A stretch of 64,000 nucleotides of DNA, from NCBI GenBank assembly GCA_944472135.2, contig OX235270.1:55309267-55373266 (forward strand). The letters are read 5' to 3'. The notes under the pieces are model-generated. The model made no database searches and had not been told where the DNA came from. It saw only the letters and a list, made by a program, of their open reading frames with translations. Source of the DNA: Trichobilharzia regenti. Its lineage: Eukaryota > Platyhelminthes > Trematoda > Strigeidida > Schistosomatidae. Shown here in pieces: positions 44,060 to 56,148 of the stretch. Position numbers and translations under genes: made by a program. Within the stretch, counting starts at the first letter, position 1. The number at the start of each line of letters is the position of its first letter.

Positions 44060-45706
44060 TTTTCTATCTAATGCAAACGATCTCACAGAAGCTCATTTAC
44101 AAATTTAACATCATGTAGATTAGTCGTCTAATACAAATGGCGAAACCCTGCTACCACTAACCGTGAAGTCACAAGTAATAATTATTAGCAAATGATAAAC
44201 TTTAATAATGTGGAAATTGAACTCAGTTTAAGTAATTAATTTAAACCATTTGGGATGCTAAAATCTTTTCACCTTTTTGATCTCATTTTTCACTTTGATT
44301 TATCCTATTTCTCACTTTTATTTATTTCACTCAAAGAAAATAACAGGGATGAAAATGGTAACCCCGAGTTTTCGAATTTTCCGGGACCCAAGGATATGAA
44401 TTTATGTGTGAAGTTCGATACAGAGACTATCAGTCAGGCAGATCAAGTGCTTAAATGGGGAACCATTAATCGAAAGTCATTCACTGAGGCTAACAAGCTG
44501 TACTAATTATTTCCTAACTAACTGGTATATGTGCATAGATAACCGACTGAAATAGAGAAAATACTGTCATGAACGTACGTACTTAATGAAATGTTTTGGG
44601 TCACAACTATGCTTATCGAATAGAGTAGTACTCAGGGCAATTTTTACTAAAAGTTTATGTTTTCCTTAGTCTTTTTGAGTTTGTGATTACTAGTTGTGAT
44701 TATCTCATTTAAATAAATATTTTTATGAAAACATATTTAGTATAACTTACCAGTTATATCCTTCTTAGAGGATACAACTCACCATTGGTTTTTAAATTAC
44801 TGTATCGGCTTACACTATATTCAGTAAATCACGTTAACTTAAATGAAATTAATCATTCATATGCCATATGAAAAGTCTAAAATAACATGAGAATGTGCAT
44901 CTATTCTGCTCCCTGCTATATTATTTGATGACATTAAGAAGAAACAATTACGCTTTTTCGTTCTGTTGATAAATCACTGAGTAGAGTAACTCATTTTAAG
45001 AACGATGTAATATATGCTAATTTTCAAGAATTCAGGTCTGTTATATTTTTTGTCTGCATTTTTAGAAAAAACAGTAGTATCGATGGCTTCATCATGACAG
45101 AACTACCATATCCAGACAGCCAATGTTCTTTTAAATGTAGTGGAGAGATATTTTCATCCTACCACTTTCTTTTACTTCATTACGAAATAAGATTTGGAAG
45201 CAAACGAAAGATGATTCGGCGAAGAAATTTTGTTTATCGACGAAATCGTTTTCAGAGGCTGTACAGTCGTATATATATTTATCGAAAATGTATACTAGTC
45301 CATTATTGAGTTATTGGGGTGGGGTGACATAACTGATATGATTACTCAGAAGTGGCTTCAAAAGTAAAAAACAAAAGTTGTAAACTACGTAATACTCAAC
45401 TACTCAAAGGGAAAAAGTATTGGAAGTTTGATAAGGTTAAAATTGTTATTGAGTGAGAAGAAAGGCGGTTGAGTGTCCATTTAAAAATTGTGAAGAGAGT
45501 AAGAAAATGTACAAAAGGAACGTGTTCGAGTGATAATTGTGAGTTAATTATTAAAAAGAAAGCAAACCAAAAGTAAAATTAAAAATTTTTTTTTACGGCG
45601 AACGACTTGTGAACAGGTTAAGACCATGGTAGAATTAGAGATTCGGCAAACTTTCTGTTTACAGAGTTCGGGGTCGCATTGCCGAACTGACAACGCCTCC
45701 ACCATA
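44060..45706. other. Arm-internal spacer (mirror of 19401-21047)
   Basis: The open frames at 44255-44506 and 45094-45309 are the same as those in the left arm and have no motif. Confidence 0.45.
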
Positions 45707-46288
45707 CACAAATGCCGAAACCTTACGCCCTTTGTACCATTTAGTCTTACTTTGTAGACAGTCTTGAAAGATCACTCTGCTGGAGCTGAGTGGCTTGAGT
45801 TCACGAAGTGCTCGAGAAATGAGCTAGTAAATATCTTGCATTCTCCATTCGCTATGTCGGATATTTTTCAGAGGTACGTTTGAAATTTGTGAGCTTTGTG
45901 CTACCAATATAACTAGCTTCACAGGAGCAGGTGAATTCATAAACACACTGAAGTTGCCCAAAGTGGCAGTTTATCCTTCACACATCCACTGGTCATTTTT
46001 CGGCCGGGAAAACTGATCCGTGTTTCAGATCTGATCCCTGGTTTCGCCCAAAAGATAGGTTTTTTCAGTGATCTACATAAGAGGTTCTTCAAGATCTTAG
46101 CTCCAGTATCACCTTTAAATTCAACGTTCATAAATATCAGTTTCTTCAACACCTCCTGGGTTCTTTCGTAACTTTGCTTTACTTTCATGTTTATTCTCGA
46201 TGAATCTTGGAGGACATCCACTTTCCATGAGGATTTGTCTGAGTCGCTGCAGTTCGCCGTCGATTGTATCACTGGTACGTATCCTTTT
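45707..46288 (-). pseudogene. Penelope-like element C-terminal relic (right arm)
   Basis: Mirror of 18820-19400, with the same frame breaks and the same CVYEFTCSCEASYIG motif on the minus strand. Confidence 0.6.
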
Positions 46289-46474
46289 GCGTCGGTGGCA
46301 CAGTGGTTAGGACTCTCACCGACCATGCACATGTTCCGAGGTGCGATCCCCAGCCGACGCACACCTGATATATATGGTCGGCCTGCAAAATTAGGGCTAC
46401 CGATATCCATGCTGGAAATTCCATACTTGTACTAAAAATACAGTGTGGAATCAAGCTGTAATCAAAAGTAAAAG
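46289..46474 (+). mobile_element. tRNA-derived SINE (family 1), right arm
   Basis: Mirror of 18634-18819. The head starts GCGTCGGTGGCACAGTGG. The tail is AAAAGTAAAAGTAAATG. Confidence 0.75.
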
Positions 46475-49401
46475 TAAATGAAGCCAGTATTTCTTAACTA
46501 AATTGATCTCATCTCCTATAGAATCACTTGGAATGGTAGTCGTTTTTATCATATTCATGTATATATTTAGAAGATTTACCATGTGGAAGAAAGGTGGGTA
46601 ACTTACAGAACAAGAGGATTTCATAAAAGAATCACAAGTTAAATAATTAGATATATACATAGTCAGAAATGCCGAAAATGCATACTTGTTTATTTAAAAA
46701 AGAAATTGAAGTACACTCAACATCTGTTAGGACTGCCATTAAAAACTTTGTGCAGAACTGACTTTCTGACGTTAAAAAGAAATAATTTACGACAATAATG
46801 GTCTCATTTTCCTAACTACCTTTTTATTCCTTCAAAATCGTAAGTATACTGTTTTAAATTTAATAAACACTATGTGAATTTAACTCACTCAACACCAATT
46901 ATAATGACTGACTGTTGTGGTTTAATGGATGATTTGCTAGTTTATGAAACTTCGACTTGTGGATTCGAGTCACTATGGTTGTCCCAACATACGGAAATAT
47001 GAGCATATTTCTGATGATCACTTCACCGAGAAGTTGGTTATTTTTCCTTTTCACCGTTTCCGATGTCCATTTCTAATTTGACTTTAGATGACACACCATT
47101 AACAACGAGGTCAAACACTTCAGCCTCTATATATTCAGGAATAGCTTCCAAGTATACTAGAGCACCTGCATTTATTCACTCAGCATAGAATGCCTTACAC
47201 AGGAGACAATAGGTACAAACGACTGAGGACTGACGACCAGTATGACAGCCACCTGTGACCACTCAGGATTAGTGTTAAGAGAGAATAGTGTATCGATTGC
47301 TAGCCACCACAGATCAGCATTACGGGTAATCATTTTAGTGAAATTATGATTTGCTTAGAATGTGAGATTCTTAGTTCAACTTGAAGATTCTGGATGAAAT
47401 GCAACTGTCCCCCAGATTTTCATTCCCCCTTCATTCATCACAAGTACACAAATAAGAAAAATTGTACATGTCAACAAACCTGTGTACATAAGATCTCATG
47501 CAACATTGTGTGCGTACGCAAAATTATATGCTTTTTCATACACAGATGTGCGCATAAAAACAGATAAAATTACATAGACGCAGATGTATATCTGACTGCA
47601 TTTGAGTAACATATATGAACAAATCTTGAATAATTTATATGAAGGAAGAATAAGGCATTCTGTTTTATTCTTTTCTTTATTGATTAAATTCTAATTAGTT
47701 AAAATAAATAAATAAATAAATCTGTATCAGTTTTAACCCATATGAAATAACAAAAATTGTATAAATAAAGGGCAAAGAAAAACAGAAAACAGACGGAGAT
47801 TACTACAAGTGGATTGTTTAGATGAGCGCCTGGAAAAAAGTCCAATCCTGAGTGACAGTAAATCCCTCCTAAAAAGATCTCGTCGAATAATAAATATACT
47901 CTGGTAATAGTAAGTGCGACTGAATTTGATTGTATTCATTCCTAGTGGAATAAAAACATATCCAGTGCAAAGTATCTAAAAATAATAGAACAGAACTTCT
48001 TGATTTCATCCGTTTCTGTTCCTCTGAACCACGAGATTAAATAGATAATGTCAGTCTTTCTTTTTAATTGAAACAACTGTTCCAAATCTTCGCAATATGA
48101 TGTACAATAAACCAAAATGAATAACGCTGGAAGCGTGTTGAGTGAGGATCTGCTAGAATTAGATCATTTCATAACATTCATCGAGGTAATCCGTTTGAAT
48201 GTCAATATTCATTTGTCTATTTATAATCATTATTATTTCGGATTTTAAATTTTATAGGAATACGACACCGAATAACCGTAGATACTAAAAAGCAGTGATC
48301 ATCCTATGTGTGAACGCAGTTGATTAACTTACTACACTAACATTTGATCAAATGTCTTGAAAAGTCCATCCAAAAGCCTAATTTCACCTGATATATAATC
48401 AGGTAGACTAATGTGAGATTTGACTCACACGCTTATTCGTTTAGAAAATCACTCTAGTAAGAGAATACTTCTTTTATCATTTACTAGGTAATTTACAGTT
48501 CCGCCTAACATACACAGTAGGGTCAGAACAACGGTGACCAAAATCGCGTAATCATTTAGTATTTGCTGATCTAATCAGCTATAAGGTTAGACGCAATAGA
48601 CCGCCTCATGCTGAGTTGTGAATTATTCGCTGAATGGAGTATGTTACTGATACCACACGTGGAGATAAGATGGGAGACATTAAAAGATCTTTACTTCAGT
48701 GTTTGGATTCTGATTACATCCAAATAGCATATAATTTAATAACAGTATGAATAGTCTGTGGGTGATTTATTTACGTATTTACTGGATTCATACATCCGAT
48801 GAGGATAGACCGCTATGCTCGGTGTTCCTTTCACAATAAACGTTTAGGTATCGTATTAATGTCATAAACAGGAGGATTAATTCATATAATAAAATATAGT
48901 AATGCTACTTATAGAGTATAAAACAAATGACTTAAACATGTAATTATCCTGATCAGCTGTTGTATCTAGGCAACCAAATAACAAAATTGTACGAATGCAT
49001 ATGGTATATTTCTGAAGCTCAATGGTTATGATTCACTCAGAAGTGCAGTTTTCCTATACGTCTACTTTATATCAGCCTAAGAATTTCGAAACACCAATTA
49101 GTCTTCATTTATGTATTCATTCCTTATTTGTTTTTTTCTCTATTTTCACATTTCTTTTTCTTTTACCTATGGAGTGATTGTTGTAAAGTGAAGTATGACT
49201 AAACCGAGATTTACTTGATGGGATTTCCTAAATTCATCGTCCACTTTATACACATACTTTCCCTTCAGATATATTCTGTTTCTCAGGCAGCCAATACTGT
49301 ACTATGGAATTCACAACAGTAAACATAGTTTACTAATATAAATGCGTTTACAGCAAAACATTTAATCTTGTTTCCCTAGACTTTGAAGTACCGACAAGAA
49401 C
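46475..49401. other. Arm-internal spacer (mirror of 15706-18633)
   Basis: AT-rich, with no supported gene. One visible difference from the left arm is near 48868 (cagg here, equivalent to cttt on the other arm). Confidence 0.45.
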
Positions 49402-49580
49402 ATGTGGTCCAGAAGTTGGGCCACTCGCCGGCCATGCAGATGGTCCAGGGTTCACTGCCCGGCCAACGTACACCTGGTATAAGTGGTCGGTCCGCTAAAA
49501 TTTGGGCTGCACAAATCATAGGCTGAAAATTTCATAGTTGTACCAAAATACTTTGTGGAATCAAGTTATATATATATATA
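49402..49580 (+). mobile_element. tRNA-derived SINE (family 1), diverged, right arm
   Basis: Mirror of 15529-15705, ending in the same short TA tract. Confidence 0.65.
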
Positions 49581-51894
49581 TGTACTTATATGAGGGAGAG
49601 TAAATTGCACAAAAACAAATTATCATGATGGAAGTAAACTCCTTACTTTCAAAAAGGGTTTTTCAGAATGAAATGTGAAAATGTACCTATCTGCAAGTTG
49701 TACTTATTTTCTTTTTACACCATTTCACTGAAGGGAAAAAATAAGCCTATGGTCTAAAGTGAATTCCATACAGTTTTAAAGCAGGATAGCGGAATTATGA
49801 TAAAAAGAAAGGCAGATGGTAAATTGTAATTTTCTGCTGTTATTATCATTGAGCATGAAGTATGACTGGTGTATTTCAGCTCAAGACTATATGGTAAATA
49901 TCAGATTACGTTTCATTCAGTCAACAGGGAAAAAACACAGTGAATTACATTCGTAATTTAAGACTGATGTGAATTTATAATTTGGAAAAGTCACTATTCA
50001 TTGTCATTCAAGTGAACCTGAACTTCCTACTGAATCGTCAGTCGTAAAATCTAAGATGAATGGTGAGCCATTTCACGTTCTTCTGTTCAGCTTGTCGTCG
50101 ATTAAGATACTTTCAGTTGGATAATTAATCGCAGTATTCACACAAAACTGGTAGAACACTACAGTTACAGTTACATGTTTAAGTTACTTCAGGATTTTAA
50201 GTCAAAGTCTTAACTACTGGAAATTTTTCTGAGGTGGCGAAAGGGTTAAGGGAAAGAAATCAAGGAGAAGGCTGAGTAATTATCTAGGAAAACTGAATAT
50301 ATAAGCAGCAATATTTCAGAGAAATTGATCAGGGTATGCGATTAATGTAGCTTGGCTTAAATTTAACAAATGAAAGAGTGTGACGTGTATAGCGTAGTAA
50401 ATATGATTCCTATTATAATACTTTAGTACATCCACGTTTTCACGTTCTGGAAATAAAATTTTGAAAAGTGCTAGGCTAACGCAAAAGTATATAACCACGT
50501 AAAATATGTATGTAACAAACAAAAAGCAGTGTTCAACAATGCAATGGCAAATATCTTCCACAGGCAAATGTAAAATTAGTTTCCGCAAACGTATAATATG
50601 CGTACATGAATTAGTATTATAAATGTACAGTTTGAGTTAATATAGGAGTGCTACACGTGTGCAACTTACTGAAATTTGTAAGCAGTATGTTTTCGGCGTC
50701 TTCCCAAAAATCTTCAACAGAGAAGAAATGAATTAAGTTTAAAAAAGGAGTAATGCAAATGATTGTGTCGCAGTACAGAAGGCATCAAACGATGACATAA
50801 TTAGGAAAATATGAACAAGTTTTAAAAATTGGATTTTCAATGTAGGATTTCTACATGTTACCAAATGAAAACTTCTGTTACCAAAAACCACTGTGTTCTA
50901 TCCTTACGATAGTAGTAATTTTAGCATTTCCGTAGACGAAATTAAATGTTGTAATCACATAGTGACATCAACACCTTCACTGAAAAGCAAGGCTAGCTGA
51001 AGGAAGACTGAGTTGGAAAAAGGTTAGTGTTGGTCAGACTTAAACATCTCACTAATCCACAAATTCATAGGGCGTTGGTGGACATAATTTGACTGGCAGA
51101 AGTCCTCGAGATGATGAAATTAATGTCTGGTAACTCCTCATAAAACAGCTTAAATCATTTATATGGAAACACATACACTGAGATCTTATCTTCATTTATC
51201 CACTCCTCCTTCCATACTTCTTTTTCTTTAGTAGTTTAATCACACTTTCTATCAGTATTTTAATGTGTGTTTCTCGGAGTTGTAGCGACTGAGCTACTGC
51301 ACGTTTTTTCAAAGTTTCGGGCTCTCAAGTCATTTAGCCGTGACTGGAAGGTCTCCGTGAGATTCATAAAGCACACCAGCGAGCTAAAAAGTAGCCACTT
51401 AGCTCCTAACTTCTACTGTTTTCTGAACTACTAAAAGTCAATTATTAAAAGATCTCAACTAATCGATAATTAGAAATGTCACTGAAACTGGAAAAGTGGA
51501 ACATTTAAAATGAAACCTATTTACGTACAGGAAATATTTGTTCTAAAAGTATTTTCTAATTTATTTACAAATATAGAAGGATTAAAATGTTGATTTTCGA
51601 CAATGCATTTTCTGCATACAATCTTGTAGGTATGTGTGTGGGGAGGGGTGGGTGTAGGTATTATTTATTTTTGGAGAAAATATGCCGAATAAATGTCAAT
51701 GTATACCCTTCAGCGCTAATCCTATATCCATTTACTTTATATAATTTCACGTGACGTAATAATTGCTTCCAAAAATATTCGGTATGTAGTCTTTATAATC
51801 GATAATATATTCACAGTTATAGGTACACGCATCTCATAGGTGTAAGGTTTACACGAAAATAATGTTATCTGATCTAAAACATAATTATTAATAT
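49581..51894. other. Arm-internal spacer (mirror of 13229-15528)
   Basis: AT-rich, with no supported gene. The open frame at 50316-50588 is the same as that at 14521-14793. Confidence 0.45.
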
Positions 51895-52697
51895 TTCCTT
51901 GCTTTCCGATGGGAACATAGGGCTTCAACAACACATCTCCAATTTGTTCTATTTTCTGCCGTCCTCTTTAGCTGAGCCCACGATTGCCCATAATCTCTCA
52001 TATCTCCCTCACACGATCTCCTCCATGTCACTCTCACACTGACGACCCGCCCCTCGCTTCCCATCAAGACTCCACTAGAGTGATGGCCTGACCTGCGACT
52101 TCGTTCGGCGCCCTCCTCAATGTGTGCCCGGTCCATCTTCATTTTCTCCTACATATTTGTTGACCAATAAGCTCTTGGTTGGTTTGTCCTCACAGTTTCT
52201 TGTTCCCAGTCATTTCTGGCTGGCCATTCGATCTTCAGTATACTGATAGGAGTCTGAAACCTGTTGGAAATCCTTTTCATGACACGCTGGACAAGTTTCT
52301 GACCCGTGTAGAAGGACTGACTTGACATTGCTGTTGAAAATACGAATCTCATTCTTGATGTTAAGTGTGGGAGATTTCAAAACTGGTTTCAGCTTGATGA
52401 AGGCGTATCTTGCCTTTCTGATTCTGTCTGTCTGGTTTTGACATCTTCATCCGTTCCGACTGTCTGTAGTTGAAACGATGCTTCCCACATAAGTGAATGC
52501 AGGAAGTAACCTCTGTCAAGTCTCTGTCACTGATGATGATTGGTGCTGGTTGTTGTTGTTGCTGTTGGTTGGTTGGTTGGTTATCTTCATCACCTCCATC
52601 GCCTCTATGTTCACTTGGAGTCCTGTCTTCGCTGCAGGCCTCTTCTACCAGTTTGTTGGTTTTCGCCTGCCTGTAGGTCTTCGAGTTTGGGTGGCTT

Positions 52698-52747
<50 letters not shown>

Positions 52748-52903
52748 CTGAGAAATCCACAACTTCCACAGTCTTCTGATTGGCGGTCCAGCGTATTTCT
52801 GTCTCCTCGCTCCCCACAGTCTGATGCATAACCCAGCCATCCACAATTAAAAATATCATCGGTGATAATAGACAGCCAGCTTGTCTTACTCCTGTGTTCA
52901 CGG
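51895..52903 (-). pseudogene. RTE 3' end (right arm), truncated at the duplication junction
   Basis: Mirror of 12239-13228. The RTE text begins abruptly at 'GTGAACACAGG' ('VNTGVRQAGCLLSP') and runs to the C-terminal tail. The part of RTE upstream of this point is missing and is replaced by CsRn1-like sequence. The tract at 52699-52743 is a long (TA)n microsatellite. Confidence 0.75.
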
Positions 52904-53379
52904 AAGCAAAAAAAACTCGATGGTTCCCTTTCGGGTGAAAAAAATCTTCCCAGCGGCTTGGTGGTATGCCTACTGGTTTGTCTGCCTATGCTAATGGGGT
53001 GTTTGTACATAGTTTCCTGGTGTTGTTCGTTGGATTCCGTGCTTCGTTTGTTTCCTGTCCAGTGCCCGTCGTTCCTGGAAAGGAAAACAAGAACGCTAAG
53101 AACCATGTCGAGGAAAATGTACGAAATGAGCTTTTTGGTTAAAAAAATTATGTGCATTTACTATACAGTAAAATAATGCTAAGTTCAGAACATCGAAAAA
53201 AATACATCTAATTAATTTTTTTTGTGTTTGTTACATGAACTGTTGAGAAAAAATTTTTGTGTTCGGTGGTACTGTATATAAAAAAAATTGATACGTCAAA
53301 AAAATAGTCAGTACCACAAACGAATGAGTTGCGTGAATCACACGACTTCGTTAAGTCAAATAAGTGTTCAGATATTCTG

Positions 53380-54535
53380 GGAACCTTACGGTGCGTCCAG
53401 AACGGGTTTACTTGGGGGGCCCAACCTTAGTAGCTAGTGGGCGAATGCCCTTGCAGTCAATAGTATGACCCAGGAAGTCGAGTGAGTCAACACCGATTTG
53501 ACACTTGAATATTCATGGTTACACCATGTTGGCGTAACCGTTCAAATGCCAAGTCCAAGTGCCGAAGGTGAGTTTCCTTGTCTGGACTGGCAATGAGGCA
53601 GTCGTCTAATTATGCGTATACAAAGTCGAGACCGCGAAATACTCCGTCAATGAAGCGTTGGATTGTTTGGGTTGCACTCCGGAGACCGAATGGCATACGT
53701 AGAAATTCAAAAAGTCCGAAAGGCGTGATGATAGCCGTTTCGAGATATCTTCTGTTGCCATCGGGATTTGGTTATACGCTTTAACCAAGTCGATTTTGGA
53801 GAATATAGTCGCGCCGGATAAGGTTGCCGTCAAGTCGTATATATGAGGCAACGGGTAGCAATCAGGGGTTGTTTTGGCATTCACTCGCCAGTAATCACCG
53901 GTGGGTCGCCAATCGTTGCTATCCTTTTTCGGAACCATATGAAGTGGGGATGCCCATGGGCTATTCGAAGGTCGAATGATGCCAAGGCTAAGCATATGGT
54001 CAAATTCATTCCTGGCGATTCTCAGTTTGTCAGGAGCTAATCGTCGTGCTTTAGATGTCACAGGTTGTCCTGTGGTAATGATGTGGTGCATAACATTGCT
54101 GGTTATGCACGGTAGGTCGTTCGACGGGCAATTAAGTTCAGGATACTTGTCAACAATAGGTTGAAAAGTTGGATCAAGGATTGCCTTTATCTTAACAGGT
54201 GACAAACTAGGGCCTATGTAGCTGATGCCTTTGATAGACAGACTAGTAGTATTGTCAATCAGTCGTTTTCGGCGGACGTCTACGAGTAAATCATGATGAT
54301 TAAGTAGGTCCGTGCCAATGATGGGCATTGTAACGTCAGCGAGAAGGAAAATCCACCGAATAGGTTTGCGTAAACCTACGTTCAGATAGACGTATTTCCT
54401 ACCAAAGGTTGCGATTGGTTTTCCATTTGCAGCCTGTAAGTTGAAGGTAGGTTCCTTCTGTCGATCTGCTGCTGTAGCAGGAAGGACGCTGACTTCGGCG
54501 CCTGTGTCGACTAAGTATCGAGTCTGGCTTATCAC
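53380..54535 (-). pseudogene. CsRn1-like protease and partial RT, frameshifted
   Basis: An open stretch from 54535 to 53606 holds the protease (YLVDTGAEVSVLP, 'IGTDLLNHHDLLVDVRRK') and RT up to '[15 protein letters not shown]'. A small deletion then shifts the frame. YLDD itself is altered near 53610, where the text reads 'ataattagacgactgcctca'. After the RT the sequence joins the C-terminal tail ('gttctggacgcaccgtaagg') without RNase H or integrase. Unlike the left copy, the segment after 'SPVKIKAIL' is in frame here. Confidence 0.75.
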
Positions 54536-54582
54536 ATCATGGATGTAAAGTAGGCGGCTAGTGCCACCGGCGACGGTTGCCG

Positions 54583-55410
54583 CTAACGCGTGCCGGCGGG
54601 ATAGTTTCCCGAAGACTTTGAGACATTTCCGAAGTTACAAGGCTTACGGCAACACTTCGCTTCTTGGCCATAGGTGTTGTGGTGCCAGCACCAGTCGGGG
54701 TTTCTCAGTGAACGTGGTTTGGACTTAGATCGACCACGCGAGTTCCTGCGTTGAGGAGATTTAGGACGACGGTTGGAGGATTTAGAATGCATGTTTGAAC
54801 TAAACATCTGCTGAAGGGAGTTGCATAACTCTGTCATTGCAGGATCCTCACTCGAAGTCTGCTTAGTCATTGAGCATATTTCGGGAACTGACCGTTTAGT
54901 TATTTCTAGAATCCTATCTGCAGTAATAGCTAAGTTCTCTAATACAGTACCCTCAAGTGTCACAAGTACGGTCTGTACAGATTGTGGCAACTTGGTTAAG
55001 AAGAGTTCTCTAAACAGTCCTTCGTCGAACTGACTTTGGCCGACGACTTGTTTCATTCTTGTCAGCATGCTCACGGCTGACTGATCTCCTAACTCGATGT
55101 TGCGAAATAATTCATCTAGACGTTGTCTGTCCGTGAGAACGTTTCTCCTGAGGAGGGATGCTTTCAGCAACTCGTACGAGTTACTTACCTCGGGACTGAA
55201 CATCTGTGATGTTACGTACTTGCTGAATTCCCGCGGTAGGGCGTGAATAACTGCAAGTAACTGTGAACGTTGATCGGTTATCCCATGCTCACAAAAATCT
55301 GCTTCAGCTAGCAGAAACCACGTTTCAGCATTATCTGGCCAGTATGGTACGAGCTGAATGGATTTAGGAGTTGAGCGGATACGAATGACCTTGGGACTAA
55401 GATCACTCAT
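54583..55410 (-). CDS. CsRn1-like Gag
   Basis: The ATG at 55410 gives MSDLSPKVIRIRST. The longer open frame to 55455 starts with TTG, so I prefer 55410 (275 codons). The Gag core includes 'YWPDNAETWFLLAEADF', 'LPREFSKYVTSQMFSPEV' and 'FREFLTK'-like helices. A basic SPQRRNSRGRSKSKPR patch precedes the CHCC knuckle C-x2-H-x8-C-C-x3-C near the C-terminus. The frame is open, but the element cannot complete its cycle alone because it lacks RNase H and integrase. Confidence 0.75.
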   Translation of the reverse strand: MSDLSPKVIRIRSTPKSIQLVPYWPDNAETWFLLAEADFCEHGITDQRSQLLAVIHALPREFSKYVTSQMFSPEVSNSYELLKASLLRRNVLTDRQRLDELFRNIELGDQSAVSMLTRMKQVVGQSQFDEGLFRELFLTKLPQSVQTVLVTLEGTVLENLAITADRILEITKRSVPEICSMTKQTSSEDPAMTELCNSLQQMFSSNMHSKSSNRRPKSPQRRNSRGRSKSKPRSLRNPDWCWHHNTYGQEAKCCRKPCNFGNVSKSSGNYPAGTR

Positions 55411-55473
55411 GACGAAAATTATGTCGAATGATATGTGGTACAAGAGCAAATACAAAATGGAACGAACTCACCA

Positions 55474-55770
55474 GGGTTATCTGCGGATATATATGATCCC
55501 ACTTGTCAAGCAATGATCTGAAACAGAGAGCAAAGCGCACGTTAGCAGTGTGATCACACAAGTGTCGCGTGCTAGTAAGAACGAAGACTCAAGGTCAAGT
55601 ATTATATTTACAGCCAATCGCAATACAATTAGATAAGAGGGAAGGGCACTCCTATTGGTCATCCGTTGCCTCGTCTTGGGTAACCAATCCCTGAATACTT
55701 CGCAGCCAACCTGAAAGTAGACAAGCATAGTTTGAACATTAGAAAACCGCCGAACTCACCATGCCTTACA
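55474..55770 (-). repeat. 3' LTR of the second Ty3/gypsy element (element A)
   Basis: On the minus strand it opens TGTAAGGCATGG immediately after a purine tract (GGGGAGAGGGGG, 55774-55785) that lies downstream of element A's integrase. It runs to about 55474-55484, where the CsRn1-like internal region begins. The exact 3' end is uncertain because no second LTR of this family is in the window. An 11-bp repeat TGGTGAGTTCG (minus) stands at 55751-55761 and 55463-55473, near the two ends. Confidence 0.65.
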
Positions 55771-55810
55771 CTACCCCCTCTCCCCATAGGAGCACTGTCC
55801 GCAGTGCTAG

Positions 55811-56148
55811 TGTAACAACAGAAGACAAGGGCGAAGCAACAGATCGTTTTATTATGAAAATCAACACGTATTTATACATATTTCAACTACATTATTATAG
55901 ACAAGCGCAGTCATCTGATTGGTTGTTTATCAGAAGTTAGGTAGACAAACGCAGGCTTCTGATTGGTTGTTTCGGGATTCCTTGACAAATAGAGTTCTCT
56001 ATCTGCGAATCATATTTTGCCACGTTAACTTTGCTGTGATTGGTTGTTGACTCAGCCTTGTTCATATTTTCTCACGGCCCATATTAGTGACCTAGACCTT
56101 AACGTAGATTAGTGCCAACCAATCGGCTAGCAGCCTGCTCTCACCACA
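55811..56148 (-). repeat. 3' LTR of the complete Ty3/gypsy element
   Basis: On the minus strand it begins TGTGGTGAGAGCAGGC and ends CTTCTGTTGTTACA (TG...CA). The pol stop codon at 56127-56129 lies inside it. CCAAT/ATTGG-type blocks ('ctgattggttg') recur several times within the LTR. Confidence 0.9.

Larger units (their letters stand above)
42049..52903 (-). repeat. Right arm of the ~10.8-kb inverted repeat
   Basis: This is the reverse complement of 12239-23076. The inner edge is an LTR (42049-42351) whose last 30-40 bases differ from the left copy. The outer edge at about 52903 joins RTE sequence ('gtgaacacagg' on the minus strand) directly to the 3' region of a CsRn1-like element. On the left, the RTE element continues past the equivalent point, so the right outer edge is the novel junction and this arm is the derived copy. 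The (TA)n tract is longer here (52699-52743). Confidence 0.9.
52904..55470 (-). mobile_element. CsRn1/Boudicca-like element, right copy, cut at its 3' end
   Basis: On the minus strand it has a gag start, protease, part of RT, the fused C-terminal tail and the 3' region, then stops at 'tttttttgcttcc' where the right arm begins. The internal RNase H-integrase deletion is the same as in the left copy. Its 5' side abuts an LTR of another family at about 55474. It lacks the 90-bp deletion present in the left copy and so keeps its Gag start. Confidence 0.8.

Noticed and set aside
54821..55033. Plus-strand frames opposite the CsRn1-like gag, mirrored at 23422-23634
   Set aside because: These are antisense shadows of gag in both copies.
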